NCBI RefSeq assembly: GCF_011009555.1
Contig: NZ_QXHD01000004.1
Span: 7,038,576-7,102,575, forward strand
From: Adonisia turfae CCMR0081
Lineage (GTDB): Bacteria > Cyanobacteriota > Cyanobacteriia > Phormidesmidales > Phormidesmidaceae
Length of the DNA: 64,000 bases
Direction of reading: 5' to 3'
In this document: one piece after another, positions 27,145 to 34,707 of the stretch
Numbering within the stretch: the stretch's first letter is position 1
Layout: the number at the start of each line of letters is the position of its first letter
Notes under the pieces: generated by a model
What the model saw: only the letters and a program-made list of their open reading frames with translations
Told to the model about the DNA's origin: nothing
The model's database searches: none
Program-made: the position numbers and the translations under genes

Positions 27145-28128
27145 ATGAGCTTTATCCACATTCGTCCCAACTGGCAATTGCCTGAAAAATTCGCAACGTC
27201 AAAAGCTGCTTACCTAAACCGTCGTCGCTTTCTAAAGAACTTGGCTGGTGTGGGGCTGGGGATTGCGGCTACGAGCTGTACCGGTCGCCCTTTAACTGCA
27301 CAAGGGACCGAGGAACTAGCCAGCACGTTTGGTGACCCCCTCAGTAATTTCACAACGAATTCGGTATTTGCAGATGCTGGGCGTTCGGTGACTAACCAAT
27401 TATTTGCCAGTCGTTACAACAACTTTTATGAATTTGGCCTTACTAAGAATATCTGGTCGAATGCCCAAAGACTGCCCACAGATCCCTGGAAACTGGAGGT
27501 TTCAGGGTTAGTCAAAAACCCTAAAACCTATGATCTAGACGATCTCTATAATAGGTTTCCTCTAGAAGAACGCATCTATCGATTTCGCTGTGTTGAAGCG
27601 TGGGCCATGGTGGTTCCCTGGTTAGGGTTTCCCATGCGTAAAGTTTTAGAAGATGTAGAACCGACATCAGATGCCAAATTTGTGCGCTTTGAATCGTTCT
27701 ATGACGAGAACATTACCGAAGGTCCCTCAATATCGTTCTCAAACTTACCTTGGCCTTATCACGAGGGGTTACGCATTGAGGAAATGGCCAATGACCTAGC
27801 CTTCTTTGCTGTGGGTATCTACGGTCGCACCATGCCCAAACAGCACGGTGCTCCGATTCGTATGGTGGTGCCCTGGAAGTATGGCTTTAAAGGCGCTAAA
27901 TCCATTGTCAAAATCGAGTTCCTAGCAGAGCAACCAGCCACCTATTGGAATACAATTTCTCCCAACGAATACAAATTTGAGGCTAATGTTGAGCCTGACG
28001 TCCCTCATCCCCGCTGGTCACAGAAACGAGAACGCTTGGTGGGTGCAGGCGAAGCATGGGATTGGGAAAAGCAGGATACGTTGATTTATAACGGCTATGG
28101 TGATTATGTAGCTGACCTTTATGCCTAG
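27145..28128 (+). CDS. msrP: Protein-methionine-sulfoxide reductase catalytic subunit MsrP
   Basis: A molybdopterin enzyme that repairs oxidised methionines in exported proteins. 327 aa from ATG 27145; an upstream GTG at 27028 is open but adds an unlikely 39 residues. The twin-arginine signal NRRRFLK (25-31) precedes a hydrophobic stretch, so export is by Tat. The molybdenum ligand is C149 in 'YRFRCVEAWAMVVPW'. 'GIYGRTMPKQHGAPIRMVVPWKYG' is the conserved cofactor pocket. The membrane heme partner MsrQ is not adjacent. The stop codon overlaps that of the convergent acetyltransferase gene by sharing CTAG at 28125-28128. Confidence 0.94.
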   Translation: MSFIHIRPNWQLPEKFATSKAAYLNRRRFLKNLAGVGLGIAATSCTGRPLTAQGTEELASTFGDPLSNFTTNSVFADAGRSVTNQLFASRYNNFYEFGLTKNIWSNAQRLPTDPWKLEVSGLVKNPKTYDLDDLYNRFPLEERIYRFRCVEAWAMVVPWLGFPMRKVLEDVEPTSDAKFVRFESFYDENITEGPSISFSNLPWPYHEGLRIEEMANDLAFFAVGIYGRTMPKQHGAPIRMVVPWKYGFKGAKSIVKIEFLAEQPATYWNTISPNEYKFEANVEPDVPHPRWSQKRERLVGAGEAWDWEKQDTLIYNGYGDYVADLYA

Positions 28129-28556
28129 GTGGGGAAAGTTTTGCTCATTTTGCAATGAACAATGCCAGCTTCTAAAAACTCAGGGCTCGTAATGTCATAG
28201 CCCAGGGATTGATAAAACGGGACTGCCATTTTCTGTGCATGGCACCATAGTTGAGATAGCTGATGGTCGCGACCAATAGATTCGATTTCTTCCATGATTC
28301 GCCGTCCCAGTCCTCGACGTCGAAAGCTAGGTAATACGGCTAGGCGACCAATTTTTCCATCATGACGGATGTCTAGGCGGGCTGTGCCTGCAGGGCAGCC
28401 GTCAACCAAGGCCAGTACATGCTTGGCAATGGGGTCACGGTCATCCATCTCAAGTTCTACAGGTACACCTTGCTCAGCTACAAATACGGTTTCGCGGATG
28501 GTACGAATGGCAGAATCGTAGGCCGAAAGTTCGCAACGGACAATTTCGATGGCCAT
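28125..28556 (-). CDS. GNAT-family N-acetyltransferase
   Basis: 143 aa. Motif A, with the acetyl-CoA pyrophosphate loop, reads 'IGRLAVLPSFRRRGLGRRIMEEI' (R-R-x-G-x-G). 'IRETVFVAEQGVPVELEMD' at the N-terminus and 'HAQKMAVPFYQSLGY' after the loop place it in the ElaA/YjcF-like branch. Substrate unknown. It ends tail to tail with msrP, sharing four bases. Confidence 0.9.
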   Translation of the reverse strand: MAIEIVRCELSAYDSAIRTIRETVFVAEQGVPVELEMDDRDPIAKHVLALVDGCPAGTARLDIRHDGKIGRLAVLPSFRRRGLGRRIMEEIESIGRDHQLSQLWCHAQKMAVPFYQSLGYDITSPEFLEAGIVHCKMSKTFPT

Positions 28557-28611
28557 AGAGAGGGCTGAATTGGGTTATAAAAAACGAGTGCCACGGTCAC
28601 TTTGCCATATT

Positions 28612-28830
28612 ATGCATATTGCTGACCCCGACTATATCAATCCTGTTTTTTCCTTTCCCTATCGCGGTGTGACGATCCAAATTACCCGTGGCACCTATCT
28701 GGGAGCAACGATTTATACAGCCTGGGTTGACTATGCTACAGGCAGTGCGGTAGCTGTACCCAAGGCCTATAGCCGAAGTGAAGCAATTAGACGCGCAAAG
28801 GATTGGGTTATCAAGAAATTTGTGTTCTGA
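28612..28830 (+). CDS. Small protein, unknown function
   Basis: 72 aa from ATG 28612 (MHIADPDYINPVFSFPYRG). The pattern is compact and looks like a small alpha/beta fold: 'RGVTIQITRGTYLGATIYTAWVDY' as strands and a C-terminal helix 'SRSEAIRRAKDWVIKKF'. A start at 28549 would overlap the acetyltransferase start region and add residues with no conserved look. A strong hairpin lies directly after it. No family name is known to me. Confidence 0.65.
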   Translation: MHIADPDYINPVFSFPYRGVTIQITRGTYLGATIYTAWVDYATGSAVAVPKAYSRSEAIRRAKDWVIKKFVF

Positions 28831-28834
28831 ATAA

Positions 28835-28882
28835 AAAACAATTAGTGAGTGATCAGCCACTGGCTTACCCACTAATTGTTTT
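28835..28882. terminator. Strong bidirectional terminator
   Basis: AAAACAATTAGTG (28835-28847) pairs perfectly with CACTAATTGTTTT (28870-28882). It ends in T on the + strand and TTTTTTAT on the - strand, so it serves the small + strand gene and the convergent gene at 28999-29403. Confidence 0.85.
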
Positions 28883-28998
28883 CATGTGACAAGAATTAAA
28901 TATCATTGCTGATTTAGGGATGAGTTGATCTAGCAAAATTACCTTAGCCCTCATATCTTGCAGATCAAATCCTCCCGAGGATAAGCAATGGTAATAAT

Positions 28999-29403
28999 TT
29001 AGTCGATTGAGTCGGTTGATTCTTCAGTACTTACATCTTGAGCTGAGGAGGCATCTTCCTTCTTGTCTGGAATGAATAACTTTTCCAAACGTTCTTTCGA
29101 CCAGCTTTCACTGACAAATGAGACGGCACTGATCTCTTCCAGACGCACTAGCCAAACGGTTCGGCGAGAGACTTCGTCGTCGGGCTCATCGTCTTCATCA
29201 GGCTCGTATACGTGAACATAAACGATTTCAACACAGGTATCGTCCAGGTATACAGGAACACCACTTAACCCCCCCCAAGGAAGGCGAACCTGAACTTCAG
29301 TGCCTTCTTGCATCGCCTCATCTAGACGCTGATGTAAACGCCCAGAATAGGACTGCTTTTTATTATCCCCAACGAGGTAAGGTCCTTGCCGATTAGTAGT
29401 CAT
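28999..29403 (-). CDS. Conserved acidic protein, unknown function
   Basis: 134 aa. An N-terminal beta-rich part ('YSGRLHQRLDEAMQEGTEVQVRLPWGGLSGVPVYLDD') resembles a small SH3/Sm-like barrel. A highly acidic loop (EPDEDDEPDDEVS) interrupts it, and the tail is Ser/Glu/Asp-rich and probably disordered. No signal peptide. I know of no function. ATG start with GTCAGC upstream and no strong ribosome site. Confidence 0.65.
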   Translation of the reverse strand: MTTNRQGPYLVGDNKKQSYSGRLHQRLDEAMQEGTEVQVRLPWGGLSGVPVYLDDTCVEIVYVHVYEPDEDDEPDDEVSRRTVWLVRLEEISAVSFVSESWSKERLEKLFIPDKKEDASSAQDVSTEESTDSID

Positions 29404-30171
29404 GGCGATCCCTGTCAGCTAATGAACAAATTAAATTAATCAATAGTTACGTTGAGGTTGACCAACGCGTTCAAAATGCAGCTATCAAAATGCTACTGTT
29501 TCGTTATGGTTATAGATCGATAACGATTGAACTTTATTAGATCCCCTTATTAAAGGTTTGGTTTCTTATTTGAATTACATCGCTAAACATGGATTTAGGG
29601 GTATCTTAACTATGAGCTTAGGACGATCATCCTGTATATCTAGCTTACTCAGTTGGCTTAGGCGTGACAGTAAGTATTTCTGCACATTGTGGAAATAATC
29701 TATGGGGGGGGCATCTGCTCACCTGGCTAATGCTTTCAGGCAGCAAAATGTCAAATGTCTTTAGAATTTTGGGCGGATTAGGTTGGGGGGACCTAAATTA
29801 CCTGTGGTTATTGATGCTTGCACCGTTGCAAATATTCATGGGCAATTTCCTAAAGATTGCCTAGATATGTGACACATATTATACACAGGCAGTATGTTGC
29901 TGATTTCGCAATTCTAGCTGATCTTTTTAAGAACGGTTTGCTTTGATTTAATTAGCTTTGATGGTTATTGAGAACAATCTTTTTGATTGGCCTTTACCCA
30001 GAGAAAAAGCTCTTGATATGTACGATTTGTCACATCTGTCAAAATTCGAGAGCGATACGTGAAATGGCCTATTAAAATGAGTCAATTCTGCAAATGTTCT
30101 TTAAGATTAAAGCAATCGAACAACCAGTTTGTAACCTGTCCTAGTAGTGGCTAGAGGCATGGAGCTGAACG

Positions 30172-30183
30172 CTACTGTAGTAG
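30172..30183. promoter_or_regulatory. Palindrome 1 upstream of RHH gene
   Basis: CTACTGTAGTAG is a dyad of 5-bp arms (CTACT/AGTAG) around GT, 150 bp before the start codon of the ribbon-helix-helix gene. Its core is similar to palindrome 2 at 30279-30294. Confidence 0.4.
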
Positions 30184-30278
30184 AAGTACATTGGGATATT
30201 ATGGCGTTTGCCTTAAACCAGTACAGAAAAAAATTCCATAGGGGATGTAAACTCAGACTTACGGTTTCGAACTTTTTG

Positions 30279-30294
30279 TACTACAACTGTAGTA
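30279..30294. promoter_or_regulatory. Palindrome 2 upstream of RHH gene
   Basis: TACTACAACTGTAGTA has 7-bp arms (TACTACA/TGTAGTA) around AC, ending 38 bp before the ATG of the ribbon-helix-helix gene. The position overlaps the expected promoter, so autoregulation is plausible. Confidence 0.5.
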
Positions 30295-30332
30295 TGTAAG
30301 TGTCCATTTTATATAATTCCTAAAAACGATTA

Positions 30333-30671
30333 ATGAGCCTGAATACCAAGCTGCCCACTACTGATATGCAAGTCACTAGCATCCGTTTCGAGCGGGAGCT
30401 GATTGATAAGCTCAAAACCCTGGCAGGCAGTCGTGGGTATCAGTCACTGGTACGCGAGGTGCTGTGGGATTATGTGCGTCAACATTCCGATGATCCTGGC
30501 TTTCAGATACAGCGTCAGCAAATTCGTGCCATTATGGCTGCCGAAGCGCAACGTCGTGAGCGCTGTGCCCTAACTGGAGTCACCATTGAGCCTGAAGAGG
30601 AGATGTGGATGGCGTTTACAACGGATCATGAATTAGTGCCATTAAGTGTCGATAGCTTGGAAATAGACTAG
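30333..30671 (+). CDS. Ribbon-helix-helix-like protein
   Basis: 112 aa. Residues 13-50, 'QVTSIRFERELIDKLKTLAGSRGYQSLVREVLWDYV', show the RHH (CopG/Arc-like) pattern: a short beta strand, helix, turn with G-Y-Q-S, then a second helix. Such proteins dimerise and bind DNA with the strand pair. The C-terminal half (RRERCALTGVTIEPEEEMWMAF) is unassigned and includes a single cysteine. Two palindromes upstream may be its own operator. No toxin gene is adjacent. Confidence 0.75.
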   Translation: MSLNTKLPTTDMQVTSIRFERELIDKLKTLAGSRGYQSLVREVLWDYVRQHSDDPGFQIQRQQIRAIMAAEAQRRERCALTGVTIEPEEEMWMAFTTDHELVPLSVDSLEID

Positions 30672-30788
30672 AGTAGCGGTTTTGTGGCAAAAATTCTTGG
30701 TAGGACTACACCTGTTTGTGTATGGGGTTAGCCTTGTTCAACCCTATGTCTGGTAGTCTGGCGGCTATATGCTTCAATCTTGCCGTCA

Positions 30789-31259
30789 ATGCTTTTAAAT
30801 CTTTGCCCTTGTGGAAGTGGATCTGCCTATGCCAGGTGCTGTGAGCCCTATTTGATAGGGGGCGATGTAGCACCTACGGCAGAGGCTTTAATGCGATCGC
30901 GATATACAGCCTATTGCGAGGGTAATGTGGATTATCTACTCGCTACCCATCATCCAACCAAGCGGACGTTTGACGATCGCATTAACCTGCTTAAAAGTAT
31001 TAAGACTACGGTTTGGCAATCCCTGACCGTGGTCAGCACCCGCAAAGGCCGTGCTAATGACACCGTTGGCCAAGTGGAATTTATGGCCGTTCACAGCCAG
31101 CCAGAGTGGGGCCAACTGCATGAACGTTCCAGGTTTACCAAAGAAAAGGGTCGCTGGTTTTATCTAGATGGTGAGATGCTGCCGCCGATACTACCAAAAC
31201 GTAATCAACCCTGTTGGTGTGGGAGCGGTAAGAAGTTTAAACATTGCCACGGTAAATAG
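30789..31259 (+). CDS. YchJ-family SEC-C motif protein
   Basis: 156 aa from ATG 30789; a TTG three codons earlier is also open. It has a zinc-binding SEC-C motif at each end: CPCGSG-x4-RCC (N-terminal) and [14 protein letters not shown] (C-terminal). The middle, with '[28 protein letters not shown]' and '[10 protein letters not shown]', is an NTF2-like/cystatin fold typical of YchJ. Function is unknown; SEC-C motifs often mediate protein binding. Confidence 0.92.
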   Translation: MLLNLCPCGSGSAYARCCEPYLIGGDVAPTAEALMRSRYTAYCEGNVDYLLATHHPTKRTFDDRINLLKSIKTTVWQSLTVVSTRKGRANDTVGQVEFMAVHSQPEWGQLHERSRFTKEKGRWFYLDGEMLPPILPKRNQPCWCGSGKKFKHCHGK

Positions 31260-31599
31260 ATTGTGAAGTATGGGTTTTGAGTTCTAAGGAGCAAGCCATA
31301 AATAAATTCCAAAAGTAAATGCTGAAGAGACGTTCCATGGAACGTCTGTACATCCAAAATTTGGAAATTAATTAATTTTTGCTTCCTAAGTCACTTGCTT
31401 TACGGCAAGTTAGGGCCAAATAAAGGACGCCAACTCTCATAATTCATCATTCAAAACTAAGAACTATTAACCTCAACCTGTTTACTACAAACTACGTAGC
31501 CAATTTACGCACTGGCCCTCACTCGATACCCTCCTCATTACGCTACGTTAGTCTCAGTGAGGAGACATCGGCTAAGTTTACGGTAATAAGGAGCGAATC
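31260..31599. other. Intergenic region with a dispersed palindrome
   Basis: 340 bp between the SEC-C gene and the COP23 gene. It includes the 20-bp perfect palindrome at 31328-31347 and AT-rich sequence that must hold the COP23 promoter. A strong ribosome site, AAGGAG at 31588-31593, lies before the next ATG. No gene is seen. Confidence 0.5.
31328..31347. repeat. Perfect 20-bp palindrome
   Basis: AGACGTTCCATGGAACGTCT reads the same on both strands. Palindromes with the GAGACGTTCCATGGAACGTCTC core are common between genes in cyanobacteria, so this is probably one copy of a dispersed element. Confidence 0.75.
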
Positions 31600-32349
31600 A
31601 TGGGCTGGATGACAATGCCTCAGATTTCAGGTTTGAAAATTCTCCCCTTCTCCCATATCCTATCGATCACTAAGGTCAGCGTACTTGCCTTAAGTGTGAC
31701 ATTGGGGCCTACTCTGGGGGGTGGTTTGGTTTTAGCCAATGACGGTGAAGAGGCTCCTGAACCTGTTAGCTCTCGGTTTACCTGTGAGATTCAAGATGGT
31801 GAGTACACAGTCATGTATCGTCCCAAGAGTGAGCCTGGTCAAGCATATCCTTGGGCTGTGCCCGCAGAGATGGGTGGTGGCTGGACTCCTGAACGTCGTT
31901 GTGAGACTATTAGTGCCCGACTAGAGGAGTATCGTCCTGACGGTCTTGTCGAGCTACGTACAGATGTTGAAAATGGTTACAACACGGTGTGTGCGACTAC
32001 TGAAGAATCATTAGAATCTTGCCGCATCGTCTTTACTGTACCCCCCGGTCAAGACCCAGTAGCAACACGGGATGCTGTCTTTTCTAACATTACCCTAGCG
32101 GATGCCGGAACAGGTACTAACGCAGTCAATACCTTTGTAGGTGGTGCAAGATTGCCCGAGACTGATTTGTTCGGAGTCGGGGCTTTGGATAGTGAGATTT
32201 TGGGAGCGGTGGATGAGATTTTTGGAGGTCGTTCCTCCACGCAGCATCACGGTATTTATCTGAAGCCTTATCTAGACCCTACAGATGGTGGTACTGGTGA
32301 GTATCTCAATCAGGCAGGTCGCAGTTTCAATCCTGACAATTTCCGTTAG
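31600..32349 (+). CDS. COP23-domain exported protein
   Basis: 249 aa. An N-terminal hydrophobic signal (about 24-46, ending LVLANDG) is followed by the COP23 domain: 'SRFTCEIQDGEYTVMYRP', a tryptophan-rich 'YPWAVPAEMGGGWTPERRCETISARLEEY', 'GYNTVCATTEESLESCRIVFTVPPG'. Six cysteines look paired. COP23 was first seen as a circadian-oscillating membrane protein in a unicellular cyanobacterium; its role is unknown. ATG at 31600 has an AAGGAG site 6 bp upstream, and a strong terminator follows the stop codon. Confidence 0.85.
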   Translation: MGWMTMPQISGLKILPFSHILSITKVSVLALSVTLGPTLGGGLVLANDGEEAPEPVSSRFTCEIQDGEYTVMYRPKSEPGQAYPWAVPAEMGGGWTPERRCETISARLEEYRPDGLVELRTDVENGYNTVCATTEESLESCRIVFTVPPGQDPVATRDAVFSNITLADAGTGTNAVNTFVGGARLPETDLFGVGALDSEILGAVDEIFGGRSSTQHHGIYLKPYLDPTDGGTGEYLNQAGRSFNPDNFR

Positions 32350-32372
32350 GTATTAGTCCACACAGTTACATA

Positions 32373-32406
32373 AATGGGGGTGACACCATCGTGGTGTCGC
32401 CCCCAT
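32373..32406 (+). terminator. Terminator after the COP23 gene
   Basis: AATGGGGGTGACACCA (32373-32388) pairs with TGGTGTCGCCCCCATT (32391-32406), a 16-bp stem with one T-G pair and a tiny loop, 23 bp after the stop codon. The T tract is short. Confidence 0.7.
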
Positions 32407-32497
32407 TAGGTTGTTACTCTGACTAGCTGAGCCAGCCATTTATATCTTTGTGCCCATAATCTTTGTGCTCATAGTTCATACCCTATTGGAGCCTGCC

Positions 32498-33490
32498 CTA
32501 ATAGGGTGACAGTAACTGATCGGACCAAAGGCCTTTAGTCTCTAGCCATGCTCGGTTAAATATTTTTGACTGATAGCGAGAGCCACTATCACACAGTACG
32601 GTGACAATGGTGTGTCCGGGGCCTATTTGCTTAGCCAGGGCAACTGCTGCGCCTACATTGATACCTACGGATCCACCCATGTAGAGACCATCTTTATACA
32701 GAAGCTGATAAACCACGCGCAACGCTTCAGGGTCATCAATTTGAATGGCATCATCGGCAGGGGCTCCAGCCATGTTGCCGGTAACACGACCGTTGCCGAT
32801 GCCTTCGGTAATAGAGTTGCCTTCAGCCTGGATTTCACCTGTTTTGACGTAGCTGTATAGACCGCTGCCCATGGGGTCGGCTACTACACACTTAATGTCA
32901 GGATTTTTTTCTTTAAGAAACATCGCGGTACCGGCATAGGTACCGCCGGTACCGGTTGCCGCAACCCAGGCGTTAATTGTGCCATCGGTCTGCTGCCAGA
33001 TTTCGGGGCCAGTGGTTTCATAATGAGCCTGTCGGTTGGCCAAATTTTCAAACTGATTTGCCCAAATAGCATTGTCCATTTCTTCGGCTAGACGGCCCGA
33101 TACTTTAACGTAGTTGTTGGGGTCGCGATACGGAACAGCTGGAACCGTGCGTACTTCTGCACCTAAGGTGCGGAGCAGATCAATTTTCTCTTTAGATTGT
33201 GTTTCGGGAATGATGATAACGCACCTGTAGCCCTTGGCATTACAGATGTGTGTTAGGCCAATACCGGTATTGCCAGCCGTTCCTTCAACAACGGTGCCAC
33301 CGGGTTTGAGTAATCCTTTCTTTTCGGCGTCTTCAATAATGAAGAGAGCCGCTCGATCTTTCACCGAGCCACCGGGGTTAAGAAATTCAGCTTTACCTAA
33401 GATTTCACAGCCAGTTTCGTCGGAGAAGCTATTGAGCCGAATCAGCGGGGTGTTGCCAACGGTGCCAACAAAACCTTGCTTGATATCCAT
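32498..33490 (-). CDS. cysK: Cysteine synthase A
   Basis: PLP enzyme that makes cysteine from O-acetylserine and sulfide. 330 aa from ATG 33490 (MDIKQGFVGTVGNTPLIRL); a longer frame to 33616 adds residues with no family match. The PLP lysine is K44 in 'NPGGSVKDRAAL'. 'EGTAGNTGIGL' binds the substrate carboxylate, TGTGGTYAG the PLP phosphate, and 'LCDSGSRYQSKIFN' the ring. The insertion pattern and the C-terminal tail resemble the slightly longer CysK form common in cyanobacteria and proteobacteria. It is followed in the same direction by no sulfur gene. Confidence 0.95.
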   Translation of the reverse strand: MDIKQGFVGTVGNTPLIRLNSFSDETGCEILGKAEFLNPGGSVKDRAALFIIEDAEKKGLLKPGGTVVEGTAGNTGIGLTHICNAKGYRCVIIIPETQSKEKIDLLRTLGAEVRTVPAVPYRDPNNYVKVSGRLAEEMDNAIWANQFENLANRQAHYETTGPEIWQQTDGTINAWVAATGTGGTYAGTAMFLKEKNPDIKCVVADPMGSGLYSYVKTGEIQAEGNSITEGIGNGRVTGNMAGAPADDAIQIDDPEALRVVYQLLYKDGLYMGGSVGINVGAAVALAKQIGPGHTIVTVLCDSGSRYQSKIFNRAWLETKGLWSDQLLSPY

Positions 33491-33593
33491 AGGAGCCTTC
33501 GTGCAGTAAACGTTGGTAATAATCAGTCTTTTTATCCTAATGGGGAATGGGACGTGGTTAACGGTGGAAAAGAATAAAAAGAAACGTAACGCC

Positions 33594-34550
33594 TTATGGC
33601 CAAAGGCTAAGGTCAATGGAGGTGGTTAACGGTGGCAGTGTATCAATTAAACCGGCCTGGGCAAGTTGCTGAGCAGAGTGCTGCCACCGTGTTGCATTGA
33701 GGGTGCCGATAGTCTGGTTACTGTTTTGTACATAGTTGGCAATAATCTTGAGGGATTGGGTTTGATAATCAAGATCTTGGTAGTTTGGTTCAACGTATTG
33801 CTCTACCAACAGACGGGCGGTTTGTTCGGGATGATTGATGGCCCAGTGCCAGCCTGCAAACGTGGCGGTCAAAAAGCGTTTTATGGTTTGGGGGTGCTTG
33901 GCGACTAACTGGGTAGGGGCAAAAATTACTTGGCTGTAAGCATCGAACCCGTAGTCATGGAAGGTCAACACTGTTGGTGATTGGCCCAGACGACGGGCAA
34001 AATCTAGGGGTTCATCCAGGGCATAGCATTGGACAGCATCGAATTCGCCATTGATTAGACGCTGATGCTTATTGCGATAGGGAATGGTGACAATATCGAT
34101 TGGGTCTGAAGGGATATGATTTTGGGATAGAACCTGTTCTAAGGCTTTGCGCCCGTCGCTATGGACGCCAACGCGTTTGCCGGGTAGCTGTTGGAGCTGG
34201 CTGAGGCCTTTTTGGGGCAGACTCATGAGGGCTAACGGAGATGCTTGGAGCATGGTTGCGATCGCAACCACATCCACTCCCTGAGCCTGGGCTGCTAAAA
34301 TCAGCGACTCCTCAGCACAGCCAAGGGTATGGGGCTGTGAAGCCACTGTTTTCACCACATCCAGATTGGGCGGTGCCGGCTTTAGGGTGACGGCCAGTCC
34401 CTGGCGGCGATACTCTCCATGGGCTTCTGCTACACAGAGTCCAGCAAATTGAGCATTGAGTCGCCAGTCGAGCTGCATGGTCAATGGCTGTGTCCTGCGC
34501 CAGGGAATTAGTCCGAGCCCAGCTTGCAAAAAAAGGCGACGCGATAGCAC
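33594..34550 (-). CDS. NMT1/THI5-like substrate-binding protein
   Basis: 318 aa from GTG 34550; a TTG at 34571 is the alternative. The N-terminus SRRLFLQAGLGL looks like a twin-arginine or plain signal. The body is typical of THI5/NMT1-like periplasmic proteins: 'LDWRLNAQFAGLCVAEAHGEYRRQGL', 'LGCAEESLIL', 'PGKRVGVHSDG', 'EFDAVQCYALDEPL'. Such proteins bind pyrimidine precursors of thiamine, aliphatic sulfonates or similar ligands for an ABC importer. No permease or ATPase gene is adjacent, so the partner must be elsewhere. Confidence 0.82.
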   Translation of the reverse strand: MLSRRLFLQAGLGLIPWRRTQPLTMQLDWRLNAQFAGLCVAEAHGEYRRQGLAVTLKPAPPNLDVVKTVASQPHTLGCAEESLILAAQAQGVDVVAIATMLQASPLALMSLPQKGLSQLQQLPGKRVGVHSDGRKALEQVLSQNHIPSDPIDIVTIPYRNKHQRLINGEFDAVQCYALDEPLDFARRLGQSPTVLTFHDYGFDAYSQVIFAPTQLVAKHPQTIKRFLTATFAGWHWAINHPEQTARLLVEQYVEPNYQDLDYQTQSLKIIANYVQNSNQTIGTLNATRWQHSAQQLAQAGLIDTLPPLTTSIDLSLWP

Positions 34551-34707
34551 TCCTATCTCTCTCCATAACAATTACCTGGCCGCTTTACATCGTAAAGACA
34601 TTTACCCTCAACCACATCTAAAACAAAGGGGGCATTGCCCAATTTTGAGTTTTGGTCATCGACAATCCGGGCAATCTAAACCCGTGGGTATGAAGTAGGA
34701 AAAGTTG

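Larger units (their letters stand above)
29404..30332. other. Long intergenic region without a supported gene
   Basis: 929 bp, the longest non-coding stretch of the window. Only a 66-codon frame (29664-29864) is present and its composition is not protein-like. Base composition is AT-rich. Two TAGTA palindromes near the right end (30172-30183, 30279-30294) precede the ribbon-helix-helix gene. An unannotated small RNA is possible but no known cyanobacterial RNA motif is visible. Confidence 0.5.

Noticed and set aside
29664-29864. 66-codon frame on the + strand in the long intergenic region
   Set aside because: Composition (Trp/Gly/Leu without pattern), no ribosome site and no recognisable family.
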